From Gillisella vitis (lineage in GTDB: Bacteria > Pseudomonadota > Alphaproteobacteria > Rhizobiales > Rhizobiaceae), in assembly GCF_021559775.1 (NCBI RefSeq), contig NZ_CP056051.1, positions 124,001 to 188,000 of the forward strand: a stretch of 64,000 nt of DNA, read 5' to 3'. The position numbers and the translations under genes are program-made. Below are positions 24,071 to 33,322 of the stretch, piece by piece. The number at the start of each line of letters is the position of its first letter. The stretch's first letter is position 1. Below the pieces are notes generated by a model, which saw only the letters and a program-made list of their open reading frames with translations, was not told the origin of the DNA and did not search any database.

Positions 24071-26539
24071 TCATCGGGCACTGATATTATCTCGTGCCCG
24101 ATCGCGCGGATCATAAATCCGTCGTTCATAAAACTCGTCAAAAGCATTTTCAGCTTTTGATGCGCCTATCGAGGCCGCGGTACGGTTCAACGCGGAAACA
24201 AGCAAAGCTTTTTTCTTCCTCAATCCAAGTGGCATGGTCTCTAGGTCCTTCTTAACGTCATAAAGGGCTAAAAACTCTCGATATACTTTCTGCTCACGCT
24301 CGCGAGTAGGCCATTTTCCTGTCAATGCCGTTTCGCGGGCGAGTACAGCTTCTGTCTGGCCACGGGGCCCAAGATGCAGCAATTCAGAAGTCTGATCTTT
24401 ACAAGGTGAGGAAAGGACCGGATCGCGGCTTACTGTATAGTTGTAGCTGGTAGTCGCAACCTGAAGTGGCATGATCACCCCATCTGGCGTTTCACATTGC
24501 AACCCGTCGTTAGCGAGTTGGTGCGCGTAGCCAAGCTGGTTTAATTGATACCCATTTGAAGCCGTTACACTTTCCGTGGACGCAACAGGGTCAGACAGGG
24601 TTGCCCTTTGATCAGACCGGTAGCTCGCGTCATCTGGCCACCCGCGCCCCACCAGTCCGGTCCGCCCCCTTCCGGTACCAACATGTTGGCGATGAAGCTC
24701 CTTGCATTCGAGGTAAGCGGGCATCGGCCTCTCCAAACGCCGGCCCTCTTTTGTCGAGCGCAGGGTATGGTGGACAACCTTGAACCCAAAAATATGCTCC
24801 GACTCGTATTTTCCGGTCTCGGTCGCAAGCCGCGCTCGTTCGTTTTTACGACTTCCATAAGTGCCAATATTGTCGCTTCTCGTGCTAGCGGCTTTTTCTG
24901 GCTGAGTGGACTGGGGCGTCAACCCCGTCCCGTGGGACGGCGACCCTTTCGTGTGGAAAATTTCGTCATTGGCCGCTGCTCTGGCGCCTCGACGGCTCCT
25001 ACTGCCCAGCCGTTTAACTTTGGTGACGTCGTCCAGGGGACTACTTTTGGCGATGCTTCCGGTTTGATCTGTGTCACTTCCAGAGGGCCCGAAATTGAGT
25101 ACGCGTCTTGCTTCCAATTGCGTGCATGCGAGATTTTGCACGTTAGTCTGCTCTTGTGCTGCATCCCGTGTGAGACAAAGTGGGCGTGCTTCAAGTTGTT
25201 CAACCAAACTGAGACGGGACTTACTGTTCGTACTTGCTTCCGACAGAAGACCAGTCACCTTGCCATCCTCAAACGGATCATGTTCATCGGGAATCCAGGC
25301 CGCGGGGTCGAGCTCTGCCAGGCGCGCGTTCACGACCAGATTTTGCCAACGCGGCTGGGCTGGCTGCTTCCAATGTCCGTACGCCCGACGTTCCGCATCG
25401 CCAAGCGACATTCCCTCATATGAGAAGACTGAGGAAGGTGTCGTCCCGATCACCGGATTCGATTCGGCGTCACCTTCGATTACAGCTTGGCGTGCGTCTA
25501 TGATAAGATCTTCCCAGGTGGGCTGGTACGGCTTGCTCCCGCGATTATGCGCAGCGCGCTCCGCCACTCCATCGTACACAAAGGACGCACACGACACCTC
25601 ATCGTCATCAATTGGGACGCGGGGCACGCGCTCGCATTCGTTGGAAGGAGTTTCCTTGCCTCTTTCATGTGAGCACGACATCGAAGCAACCCGGTCCAAT
25701 TCAGCAATGCGTGCGTCAACAACGAGATCTTCCCATCCTGGCTGCGCGGGCCCGAGCCATTTTTCGTATGCTAGCCGTTCACCCTCCCCAAGTGGGAGGC
25801 CTTCGTACTCGAAGACCGAGCTGTTATTTGATTCGTTGAGCCAGCCAGAGCTGTCGATCGCTTCAAGACGCGCGTCGATTATTAGGTCTTTCCAGGATGG
25901 TGCCTGTAATTTACTCCAATTCTCATATACCTCGCGCTCAGGTGAGCCGAGTCTCATCCCATCAAATTCGAATGCGTGAGGGAAACCGATTTTTTGATCG
26001 ATCGAGCTTGTCCGCCTGCGCTTGGAGGCATCGGACCGGAATTCCTGCTGAACGAAATCACACTCGTTCGGAATCGAAGAAGCGGCGTGTAGCTGTTCAA
26101 TACGCGCGTTTACAACGAGTTGTTCCCAACTGGGTTGTCCCGGCTCCATCCATTCTTCGTAGGCGCGCCGTTCCCCTTCCACCAGGGGCACACCCTCATA
26201 AACAAACGTCGATGAGGTACTTTCTCTGAAATCGAGATTCCAATCGGAACTGTCTATCGCGCTCATGCGAGCGTTTATTATCGGATCTTTCCAACCCGGC
26301 CTGTCCGCTCTGTCCCATGTCTCGTACGCGGACCGCTCGGCGGCGCCAAGTCTCATTCCGTCATAAAAGAATGGCGAACACGAATTTTCCCAATGATCCG
26401 TTTGGCCGTCGGATGTGGATCCAGCGAAACGGTTCGAAGGCACTTTGGGATGTAGGACAGGCGTAATCCCGGTGTTAACCTCTGCCGAGGATCTAGCCGA
26501 CTCACCGTATCCGCTTTGCGAGCTTCCCGATGTTTTCAT
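24071..26539 (-). CDS. virD5: VirD5, repeat-containing type IV effector
   Basis: 822 aa, close to the usual VirD5 size, and the last gene of the virD operon. Residues about 55-415 hold six copies of a roughly 60-residue repeat with core G-LG-ER-AYE-W-QPSWEDLI-DARIAELD. The C-terminal part is more conserved within the family (SDPVASTESVT, REREQKVYREFLALYDVKKDLE) and ends in the Arg-rich YERRIYDPRDRARDNISAR, which fits the VirB/D4 export signal. VirD5 is known to enter the plant nucleus; it has been linked to kinetochores and to stabilising VirF/VIP1-type complexes. The two long plus-strand frames opposite it (24608-25979) are shadows caused by the repeats. Confidence 0.93.
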   Translation of the reverse strand: MKTSGSSQSGYGESARSSAEVNTGITPVLHPKVPSNRFAGSTSDGQTDHWENSCSPFFYDGMRLGAAERSAYETWDRADRPGWKDPIINARMSAIDSSDWNLDFRESTSSTFVYEGVPLVEGERRAYEEWMEPGQPSWEQLVVNARIEQLHAASSIPNECDFVQQEFRSDASKRRRTSSIDQKIGFPHAFEFDGMRLGSPEREVYENWSKLQAPSWKDLIIDARLEAIDSSGWLNESNNSSVFEYEGLPLGEGERLAYEKWLGPAQPGWEDLVVDARIAELDRVASMSCSHERGKETPSNECERVPRVPIDDDEVSCASFVYDGVAERAAHNRGSKPYQPTWEDLIIDARQAVIEGDAESNPVIGTTPSSVFSYEGMSLGDAERRAYGHWKQPAQPRWQNLVVNARLAELDPAAWIPDEHDPFEDGKVTGLLSEASTNSKSRLSLVEQLEARPLCLTRDAAQEQTNVQNLACTQLEARRVLNFGPSGSDTDQTGSIAKSSPLDDVTKVKRLGSRSRRGARAAANDEIFHTKGSPSHGTGLTPQSTQPEKAASTRSDNIGTYGSRKNERARLATETGKYESEHIFGFKVVHHTLRSTKEGRRLERPMPAYLECKELHRQHVGTGRGRTGLVGRGWPDDASYRSDQRATLSDPVASTESVTASNGYQLNQLGYAHQLANDGLQCETPDGVIMPLQVATTSYNYTVSRDPVLSSPCKDQTSELLHLGPRGQTEAVLARETALTGKWPTREREQKVYREFLALYDVKKDLETMPLGLRKKKALLVSALNRTAASIGASKAENAFDEFYERRIYDPRDRARDNISAR

Positions 26540-26646
26540 GGCGATGTCTCATCAATCGGCAACCTTCAGCGTTGTTAGTGCATTCACGAAGCGGGACTTC
26601 TGACGGCGCCAACAAGACTTGATCCGAAGCGGTATAACACTGAGCT

Positions 26647-28635
26647 TCAAGTGCCGGAATCTGTTCCACCTCGTTGCTGGAGAGAAATGATCTGTTCAAG
26701 GAGTTCGCGTTGCGCCAGAAGAGCTGGAGCAATGTCCAGAAGCTCCTCGGAGGTTGCGGCGTCCGCGCCCCTGTATTCATGTTTGTCATCAACTTCGTTT
26801 GAACCGGTGCGAACTTCTATCACCGCGCTGTGCTCTCCCTCGGCCACAGGTCTGCTTACGGGGGTAACGACTTTCCCGTAGTCGCTCTCTTCAATCTGCA
26901 CCGGTTTTTGCGATATTGGATCGACTGCTTTCTGGTCAAGCTTGCCTTCGAAGATGTTCGTATCTTCCGGCAGCCTCAAAGATGCGGGCTCGGGAAGGGA
27001 ACCCTGTTGGCTTTCGAAGAGCCGCTTCAATATGAGATCCGAATAATATCGCACTTTTCGCAGTTTAAGGGGAGGTTGGCCCTTGATAAGGACTATTTCA
27101 TGGTCATCGTCGAGTAGGCGGACCTGTTCGGCACGCAGAAGCGGCGCTCCTTGTTCGGAGATTTGGATGTTGTGATCAAACATGCGCGCTTGGCTGTACG
27201 AAGTCGAGCGAGCTTGGAACGTGTAGTCGCCGATAGCTTTAGAAATGTAGGTTGGCGTCTCGTCATCAGCGGTCGCCATGAATACCTGCACACCAGTATT
27301 GCTGAGGAAATTTTGCTTACCAGCTTCATCATAGGTTCCGGTCAAAGCCGACAGGCTCTGTATGATGAACATGAAGCGGCCCTTGTAGCCGGCGATCGTA
27401 GTAATCGCCGTCTCTACGGCTTCCAGCTTGCCCAGGTGCTTGAACTCATCGAGGAGAAATAGAACATCGTGCCGTTCATCCCCAAGGGGCAGCGATCGCT
27501 GCAGGATTGATACAACCTGCTGGAAGAGAAGACGCATCAACGGCGCTACGACTTCGAGATCATTCGGGCTGACACAAAGATAAATGCAAGTCTTTTTCCG
27601 CCGCAAATCGTAGACGGAAAAATCCGAGCGGCTTGTAGCCGCCTTAACGAGTGGATCGGCCCAAAGATTGAGGCCGCCGTCGCCGAGCACCGATGTGTAG
27701 GACGTCAGTATTTTGGTGTCATTTCCGGCCATATTGTCGAAGATTCGCTGAGCCTCTTTGTTTTGTGTTTCCTCCGCCAGTTGCGCAAATAGCTTGTATT
27801 TTTCGCCCGGCTGAGCGAACAGGTCGTAAACCGCGCCGATCGTTGGTGTGCCGCGCTCAATACAACTCAATATGCCTGCTACGAAAAGATCCCGTGCGCC
27901 GTCGATGAAACCCTCCGCTCCCTTTCCTTTGGCTGTGATGAGATTCGCAGCAAGGCGACGCGTTTCTGTAAAGCGCCGTTCGGCCGGCAACGCGGCAATA
28001 TCAAGCACGGGGTTGTAACAGTGGGTTCGCCGCTCTGGATCTAGGGGCGAGAACTTGAAAACGGCGTCGCCGCTTGATCTGCGCGCCCTCGATGTGAGTT
28101 CAAATAGCTCGCCTTTCACATCCAAAGCGATTACTGAGCCCTTAAAGGTTAGCAACGTCGGGATAACGACGCCTACGCCCTTACCAGCGCGGGTTGGGGC
28201 AACAACAAGACTGTGAGGTTGTTCTCCATTACTCAGGTAGCTACCGAACCAGCGCGGTCCGCATGTTTTGCCGAATATGGGACCCGTGACGTGACTGTAG
28301 CGCTGGAGGTATTTGGCGTGCCGCATCTCGCTTGAACCGGCCCAGCGAGCGGTGCCGTGATGTTGGCGATCGCGCATCGATAACAACAGTTGGCCTAGCA
28401 ACACAACTGTCGACGTCACCACGATGATGGCAAGTCCGCGGTAGAACGTAGGGCTTGCGTACCCCAAGTAAGGTGGTGTCTCGTACAGGAACGTAAAAAC
28501 GCTGAAAGTCATCATCTTTTCGCCCGTAAATCCATGGCGAAATGTGACATAGAGACTTGCTGCACAAAAACCAACGGCCAGTGAACATGCAATGATCGCA
28601 GCTAGGCCTATTGGCGTGTACTTGCCTGAATTCAT
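26647..28635 (-). CDS. virD4: VirD4, type IV secretion coupling protein
   Basis: About 662 aa from the ATG at 28635 (MNSGKYTPIGL); a GTG one codon earlier is less likely. Two N-terminal membrane helices (about residues 8-30 and 65-85) are followed by Walker A VVAPTRAGKGVG (about residue 150), VIALDVKGELF, Walker B VLFLLDEFKHLG and ATADDETPTYISKAIGDYTF. The hexameric inner-membrane ATPase recruits VirD2-T-strand and effectors to the VirB channel. Its C-terminal 100 residues are variable and acidic, as usual. It lies between virD5 (107 bp downstream) and virD3 (60 bp upstream). Confidence 0.97.
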   Translation of the reverse strand: MNSGKYTPIGLAAIIACSLAVGFCAASLYVTFRHGFTGEKMMTFSVFTFLYETPPYLGYASPTFYRGLAIIVVTSTVVLLGQLLLSMRDRQHHGTARWAGSSEMRHAKYLQRYSHVTGPIFGKTCGPRWFGSYLSNGEQPHSLVVAPTRAGKGVGVVIPTLLTFKGSVIALDVKGELFELTSRARRSSGDAVFKFSPLDPERRTHCYNPVLDIAALPAERRFTETRRLAANLITAKGKGAEGFIDGARDLFVAGILSCIERGTPTIGAVYDLFAQPGEKYKLFAQLAEETQNKEAQRIFDNMAGNDTKILTSYTSVLGDGGLNLWADPLVKAATSRSDFSVYDLRRKKTCIYLCVSPNDLEVVAPLMRLLFQQVVSILQRSLPLGDERHDVLFLLDEFKHLGKLEAVETAITTIAGYKGRFMFIIQSLSALTGTYDEAGKQNFLSNTGVQVFMATADDETPTYISKAIGDYTFQARSTSYSQARMFDHNIQISEQGAPLLRAEQVRLLDDDHEIVLIKGQPPLKLRKVRYYSDLILKRLFESQQGSLPEPASLRLPEDTNIFEGKLDQKAVDPISQKPVQIEESDYGKVVTPVSRPVAEGEHSAVIEVRTGSNEVDDKHEYRGADAATSEELLDIAPALLAQRELLEQIISLQQRGGTDSGT

Positions 28636-28695
28636 CACATGACCATGCTCCGTTCATCCTATTGGACGCGGTTGCTTGTTTTACGGGAGCTGGAT

Positions 28696-31368
28696 CTACA
28701 GCCCATACGTTTCGCGCACGCGCGGTTCCAGCGTCCTCTTGCCGCCCTGCGCGTCACGGCCATCCCCGTTCCGGCCCATCGGCCGATCTGCTAGCTGCTC
28801 GGCCTGTTGCGCGCGACCTTCGTTCCGGCCGTCAACAGTTTTTGTGTTTGAAGTTCCAGGGTCCGAGTGGTCGTGGACAGGATCGGGACGTAGGAACTCG
28901 ATGAAAAGGTTTTCGGCGCCATTTGCAGCCTTGGAATTATAGGTTTCCGGCGTCATGTAAGCGTTGGTTGGCGATTTAAGCCAAACATTTTCCGCCCCAT
29001 ACGTATTCGTTACGGTGGCAAGCCTCTCCAACCTGAGAAGTTTTGGCCAAAACGCGAAGAACATTCCGCTTGGATGCTGGACCATCACCTCCGGATTATG
29101 AACGCCAGCCTGCCGCGGGAACTCATAATCATGTTCGCTGACCCGTAGTCCAGCAGGTGTATCATAGAAATATTTGCTATCGGACTTTAATCCGCTGAAG
29201 GTGTTACCGGGGAGACCGAGCGCTTTCATTCGTTCGAGATACTGTTCGGGTCCGAGATGCAAAAGGAGCTGATTTCGCGGCATATAGGATCTTTGCGCGC
29301 CATCCGCTTTGACGAGGATAACACTCTTTTCCAGCTCCTCTGCAGCGGGCCACCTCCTTAATCTTTCAAATAGTTGCTTTCCGGTTTCAAAAAGAACAAC
29401 TTGGTCCAAAGGGTGGGGCCACCGAGGAACTGGCTCATGCCCAATGAGCAGGTTGTCACCAAGCTGTTCAGCATCAAAAGCCGCTCGTGTTGACGGGTGC
29501 GGCCGGTAAGCACAGGTCGCCCCAGGATTTTGCTGAACCTCATAATGAAGCGAGATTTTTCGTTTGCCTTTATCCGAAACATCTCGCCGTGTATCGGCAG
29601 ACGGCGGGTTGTCGATTTGCAGCGGACGCGCAACGTCCGAAGCGGTAGGCTCCGTCTCGTTTGCCTGCGGTAACCTAGGTACTCCGCTTTCGAGAGCGAC
29701 GGGTGCCGCCCGGGCGGCTTTTGTTCCCGAAACAGCATTGGGCCAGCCCACCTCTCGGATAGCCTCCTTCACACTGAGTTTATGAGAATTTTCCCCAACA
29801 CCCTGCTCAAAACGATATCTCTTGGAATGTGGTTCCGAGATTGCGTCAATCCTTGCCAGATCCTCGTCGGTCAACTCGGGGCAGTCGTCGGACTTCGGTT
29901 CTGATGGGCTCGGCTCCTGCCGCGAACTTTCCCGGCGGACCGCAGCATTCGTGAGCCCCCCTCCGCGGCCTACGGGAAAACCCACGGGTGAGAAAGCGCC
30001 ATCCGACCTGACCGCATGAATAGTGTTCGCAACTTCGCGCCTGGTAGTCGGGCGGGCTTCAGAAAGTGCGTCAATCCTTGCCAGATCCTCGTCGGTCAAC
30101 TCGGGGAAGTCGTCGGACTTCGGGTCTGATGGGCTCGGCTCCTGCCGCGAACCTTCCTGGCGGACCGCAGGATTCGTGAGCCCCCCACCGAGGCGTTCGG
30201 TAAAATCCTCCGATGAGAAAGCGTCGTCCAACCTGACCGTATGAATAGTGTTCGCAACTTCCCGTCTGGCAGTCGGGCGGATTTCGGAGAGTGCGTCGAT
30301 CCGCGCCAGATCCTCGTCGGTCAACTCGGGGAAGTCGTCGAAGCGTTCCTCTGGCGAGCCAAGCGATCGAACTGAACTGTAATCGATCAATGCGACTGTT
30401 TGGCTACCGATTTCGGTCGCGTCATCGGAATAGGCACTGTCGCCGCAGATTTGGATGCTTTCGATGTTGGTGGACCCTGCCTCTGTGCTTGAATTCGCGG
30501 CAGCTATTTCAGTAGGAGCAACGGGAGTGCTGAGCGGCGAACTGTTGTCAGCGAGCAAATCAATGTCATCTAGCCCTGGCCCAGAGAAGCCTTGTTGCGC
30601 CGACTGAATATTGTTGGTCTCGCTATCACCGGTGTCTTCGATCCAATACGGTGCGCCGTCGAATGTTTCTTCGGGCTGACCCTCTCCAGGAATGATTGCA
30701 TCTTGAGTTGAGCCAAAAGTGCTTGTGTCGATGGGTAGCGTCGCAATTTCGTGCTGAGATTGCATATCACTCTCTCCCGTCTCGATATCATCCAGCCCCA
30801 TGACAGACCGGTGCGCCCCTTGCATAGCCGGCGTCGCGGTCAAGCCATCTTCCATAGTCAAAGACGCGGCAATAGTTCCCACCTGCAATTCCGAACTGAT
30901 ATTTCGCTTCACCATTGATTTACTTTGATCACTGGTTTGCTCGTGTTCGCGCAGCCGATTTAATTCCCCGTTGCCAAAACGTGACGACGACATCACCTCG
31001 TGGTCCGCCCTAGAAATGGACTGCATTTCCAGCTCCCGAAGGTATTGCATGGCGGTACGAAAGTACCCCATGCTCCTCGTCATAACCCTTGGGCCTGCCG
31101 GGACCTCCGCTGATCTCACCGGAAGTATCTCTGAGGCATTTTGGGCATGGGTTTCAGGCTGTTGATTTCCGAGGGAAATACCTGAAAGATCGGTCCCAGC
31201 AGGAACTAACGGTCGTAAGAAACCGGTCCTTATCGAGGGTTCTGTTCGGTTGTCTCGGACAGCAGTCGATAGCGGTGTGACCTGGATCGGTGCGCTTCTG
31301 GCACCTCCGTGATTTGAGTTCACCGTAGCGGAGCGGCTGAAGTCTCTACGAGGTTCTTCGTCTGCCAT
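28696..31368 (-). CDS. virD3: VirD3-position protein, large and repeat-rich
   Basis: 890 aa from the ATG at 31368, chosen because AAGGA precedes it and it starts just after the virD2 stop; the frame extends upstream into virD2. It occupies the virD3 slot between virD2 and virD4. The N-terminal half is low-complexity and acidic. Residues about 341-510 contain a tandem repeat with core DDFPELTDEDLARIDALSE. The C-terminal 250 residues look folded (PLDQVVLFETGKQLFERLRR, RSYMPRNQLLLHLGPEQY, GMFFAFWPKLLRL) and end in an Arg-containing tail (KRTLEPRVRETYGL) like exported Vir proteins. VirD3 has no settled function and varies greatly between plasmids. Secretion is my inference. Confidence 0.8.
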   Translation of the reverse strand: MADEEPRRDFSRSATVNSNHGGARSAPIQVTPLSTAVRDNRTEPSIRTGFLRPLVPAGTDLSGISLGNQQPETHAQNASEILPVRSAEVPAGPRVMTRSMGYFRTAMQYLRELEMQSISRADHEVMSSSRFGNGELNRLREHEQTSDQSKSMVKRNISSELQVGTIAASLTMEDGLTATPAMQGAHRSVMGLDDIETGESDMQSQHEIATLPIDTSTFGSTQDAIIPGEGQPEETFDGAPYWIEDTGDSETNNIQSAQQGFSGPGLDDIDLLADNSSPLSTPVAPTEIAAANSSTEAGSTNIESIQICGDSAYSDDATEIGSQTVALIDYSSVRSLGSPEERFDDFPELTDEDLARIDALSEIRPTARREVANTIHTVRLDDAFSSEDFTERLGGGLTNPAVRQEGSRQEPSPSDPKSDDFPELTDEDLARIDALSEARPTTRREVANTIHAVRSDGAFSPVGFPVGRGGGLTNAAVRRESSRQEPSPSEPKSDDCPELTDEDLARIDAISEPHSKRYRFEQGVGENSHKLSVKEAIREVGWPNAVSGTKAARAAPVALESGVPRLPQANETEPTASDVARPLQIDNPPSADTRRDVSDKGKRKISLHYEVQQNPGATCAYRPHPSTRAAFDAEQLGDNLLIGHEPVPRWPHPLDQVVLFETGKQLFERLRRWPAAEELEKSVILVKADGAQRSYMPRNQLLLHLGPEQYLERMKALGLPGNTFSGLKSDSKYFYDTPAGLRVSEHDYEFPRQAGVHNPEVMVQHPSGMFFAFWPKLLRLERLATVTNTYGAENVWLKSPTNAYMTPETYNSKAANGAENLFIEFLRPDPVHDHSDPGTSNTKTVDGRNEGRAQQAEQLADRPMGRNGDGRDAQGGKRTLEPRVRETYGL
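29840..30345 (-). repeat. 225-bp in-frame tandem repeat inside virD3
   Basis: The segment containing TCCTCGTCGGTCAACTCGGG recurs at 29861, 30086 and 30311, an exact 225-bp (75-codon) period. The two complete units differ at scattered bases; the leftmost copy is partial. Units encode PELTDEDLARID followed by a variable linker ending SRQEPSPS-PKS. Confidence 0.9.
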
Positions 31369-31381
31369 AATCAATCCTTTA

Positions 31382-32593
31382 CTATCTTCTATTTCCCTCA
31401 TCTTCTTGGCTGCGTCCGTCCCTTGAACGCTTGCGAATGCTCGGCTCGGCTTCCTCATCACGGGGACGCTTAGAATTTGGGCCCCCCTGCTGCGGGCGAT
31501 CGGCTGTGGCAGGCAATCCATCCGTAGCGATGTCGGTCTGCGACGGGTTTGATCCAGGAGCCTGTATTGACGATGTCGGACCGTCCCCGGTAACCGGTAC
31601 GTCCGTGATTGCCACTCCCGCCCGAACTCTGTTTACCCTAGTCAGTTTTGCGCCTCTGTCCTCATCCTCATCACCACGAGGGCGTTTTCGATGAAGTCGT
31701 TGCTGAACGTCGTCCTCGCTTGTTGGGTGCGTGACGGATTCGATCGCCAAACCAGTACCGGAAGCGCCTTCAACATCCCGGCCATCGCCGTTCGATCCGA
31801 TTCGTGCCCGGGAACGCCCTTCGGACATCGGTTGCAGATGCTCGTTTCGTTCCGGACTTTCTGGCAGGTTTTGCGGTCGCTCACCGTACGACGAATCGAA
31901 GAATTGTTCCGGTTCGCGATCGTTTTCGCCGGGCGTGAAATGTTCGAAATCAGGATCGTCGAAACGAATTTGATTGGCCTGCTGCCGCTCAAGGCGCCTA
32001 TACTGGGCAAAAGTCATTGGCCGCTCGGTGATGCCGCGCTCAGCTCGCCTGGTCGCTTCCAGGACGATGCCATGACGAAACGAAACCTTGGCCATTCTAG
32101 TGCGCAGGGCATCGTAATTCAGTTGAGGGTGGCGCCGGGATATTTTCAGCCACTTGTGTCCCAAGAGTTCGCGACGATTAACGACGACATGCAAATGTGG
32201 GTGATCGCGATCAGTGTGGAAGGCCGTAAGATAGTTGTATTGACCTCCCCCTTCGCCTGACCCGAACGTCTCGGCTGCCCACTCGCGGCTCGCTGCATAA
32301 GCCGCTGGCTGACTTGTACCAGCAGGGAAGCTTACAATAATATGGGTGGTCAATTCCTTTTGCCTTTCCTCGTCGGGCTGACTTTCGTCGTAGGTCCCGG
32401 TTTCTTGAATCCAACTTCGGGCGAGATCGCGGATATTATCCGGTGGTACGAAAATATCGAGATGCCGTGCTGAACGCTGCAGCTCCAAGGTGCCCTTCCG
32501 GGACAGATATTCCAATTGATTAATAATTTGTTGGAGGGTCTTCGTCCCACCTCCTGGCACAATGCGGATGATGACTTGAGATCGATCGGGCAT
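31382..32593 (-). CDS. virD2: VirD2, T-DNA border relaxase and pilot protein
   Basis: 403 aa. The relaxase domain (about residues 1-210) contains the catalytic Tyr29 in INQLEYLSRKG and the metal-binding three-His motif HTDRDHPHLHVVVN near residue 130. VirD2 nicks borders, stays bound to the T-strand 5' end and leads it through the T4SS to the nucleus. The variable middle is hydrophilic. The C-terminus has a bipartite nuclear localisation signal (KRPRDEEAEP then RKRSR) followed by DGRSQEDEGNRR, which matches the omega/export region. The start codon lies 26 bp after the virD1 stop. Confidence 0.97.
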   Translation of the reverse strand: MPDRSQVIIRIVPGGGTKTLQQIINQLEYLSRKGTLELQRSARHLDIFVPPDNIRDLARSWIQETGTYDESQPDEERQKELTTHIIVSFPAGTSQPAAYAASREWAAETFGSGEGGGQYNYLTAFHTDRDHPHLHVVVNRRELLGHKWLKISRRHPQLNYDALRTRMAKVSFRHGIVLEATRRAERGITERPMTFAQYRRLERQQANQIRFDDPDFEHFTPGENDREPEQFFDSSYGERPQNLPESPERNEHLQPMSEGRSRARIGSNGDGRDVEGASGTGLAIESVTHPTSEDDVQQRLHRKRPRGDEDEDRGAKLTRVNRVRAGVAITDVPVTGDGPTSSIQAPGSNPSQTDIATDGLPATADRPQQGGPNSKRPRDEEAEPSIRKRSRDGRSQEDEGNRR

Positions 32594-32619
32594 CTATCAA
32601 ATTTCCTGCCAATAGCATG

Positions 32620-33066
32620 TCAGTGCTTCGAGGCGTCCGCCAGCATGGAGCAACCGTCAATCCTTCGCCGTGATACGGACAAAATTGAACGGAGTAAGCC
32701 ATCGAGATCGGCGAACGCTTTACCGAAAGCGTTACGTTCAGCTTGAAGAGCACCCAAATCCGTCGTCGGATTTTCAGCGTAGGAGTTTAGCAGCGCGGCA
32801 ATGTTGTTTGAGAGTGTTCCTATGGAATGAAGTATGGCTTCCATTTCATGACGAGTCTCTGCATCGATCTCGAGAAAGCCGGCGATCCGGCGGACCGCAA
32901 TTCTTATGGCCATGCTATCGGAAAGCCCCAGCCGGCGGGCTTGGCGGGAGAAGCTCTCATATTCGGCCGATCGCAAACGGGTACTAACAACCTTGAAACC
33001 TTCAATCGTCGAGCCTTCGCGCCGGTCGACAATGTTATCTGAGGGTGATTTTGCGCTTTGGGACAT
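32620..33066 (-). CDS. virD1: VirD1, relaxase accessory protein
   Basis: 148 aa, the family length. It contains FKVVSTRLRSAEYESFSRQARRLG and MAIRIAVRRIAGFLEIDA, a ribbon-helix-helix-like segment found in VirD1 and MobC-like relaxosome proteins. It helps VirD2 recognise and nick supercoiled border DNA. It is the first gene of the virD operon, divergent from virC1. Confidence 0.95.
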   Translation of the reverse strand: MSQSAKSPSDNIVDRREGSTIEGFKVVSTRLRSAEYESFSRQARRLGLSDSMAIRIAVRRIAGFLEIDAETRHEMEAILHSIGTLSNNIAALLNSYAENPTTDLGALQAERNAFGKAFADLDGLLRSILSVSRRRIDGCSMLADASKH

Positions 33067-33322
33067 CGCTATGCTCCATAGAAAGCGGAATGACCTGGAT
33101 TCGCTGGTAGCGGATTTCTCCAGTCAAGAGTGGCGAAGCCTAGCCTCGAGCAGAATAAAATCAATAATAATTTGCATATTTTTGGATCTAAGAGGTTACA
33201 TTTGCAATTATCTAACAATATATATGAAATATAAATCTGGTAACTTTCGTTTTAATACACAGTTGCACATACGAATAAAAATAACAACGCACTCGCGCTC
33301 ACAAAGTCTACAGGACAAACAC
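33067..33322. promoter_or_regulatory. Divergent virD-virC promoter region
   Basis: A 256-bp AT-rich gap. A vir-box-like TTGCAATTATC occurs at 33202-33212 within TTACATTTGCAATT, and TATATATGAAATATAAA follows to its right. In known Ti plasmids this gap binds VirG and the repressor Ros. Matches here are partial; the location is the main evidence. Confidence 0.5.

Noticed and set aside
24608..25979. Two long plus-strand frames (271 and 302 aa) opposite virD5
   Set aside because: They stay open because the VirD5 repeats have biased codons; VirD5 itself matches its family along its length.
29840..30345. Regular repeats suggesting a CRISPR array
   Set aside because: The period is 225 bp, in frame within a protein gene, and the units encode a conserved peptide; no CRISPR spacing or cas genes.
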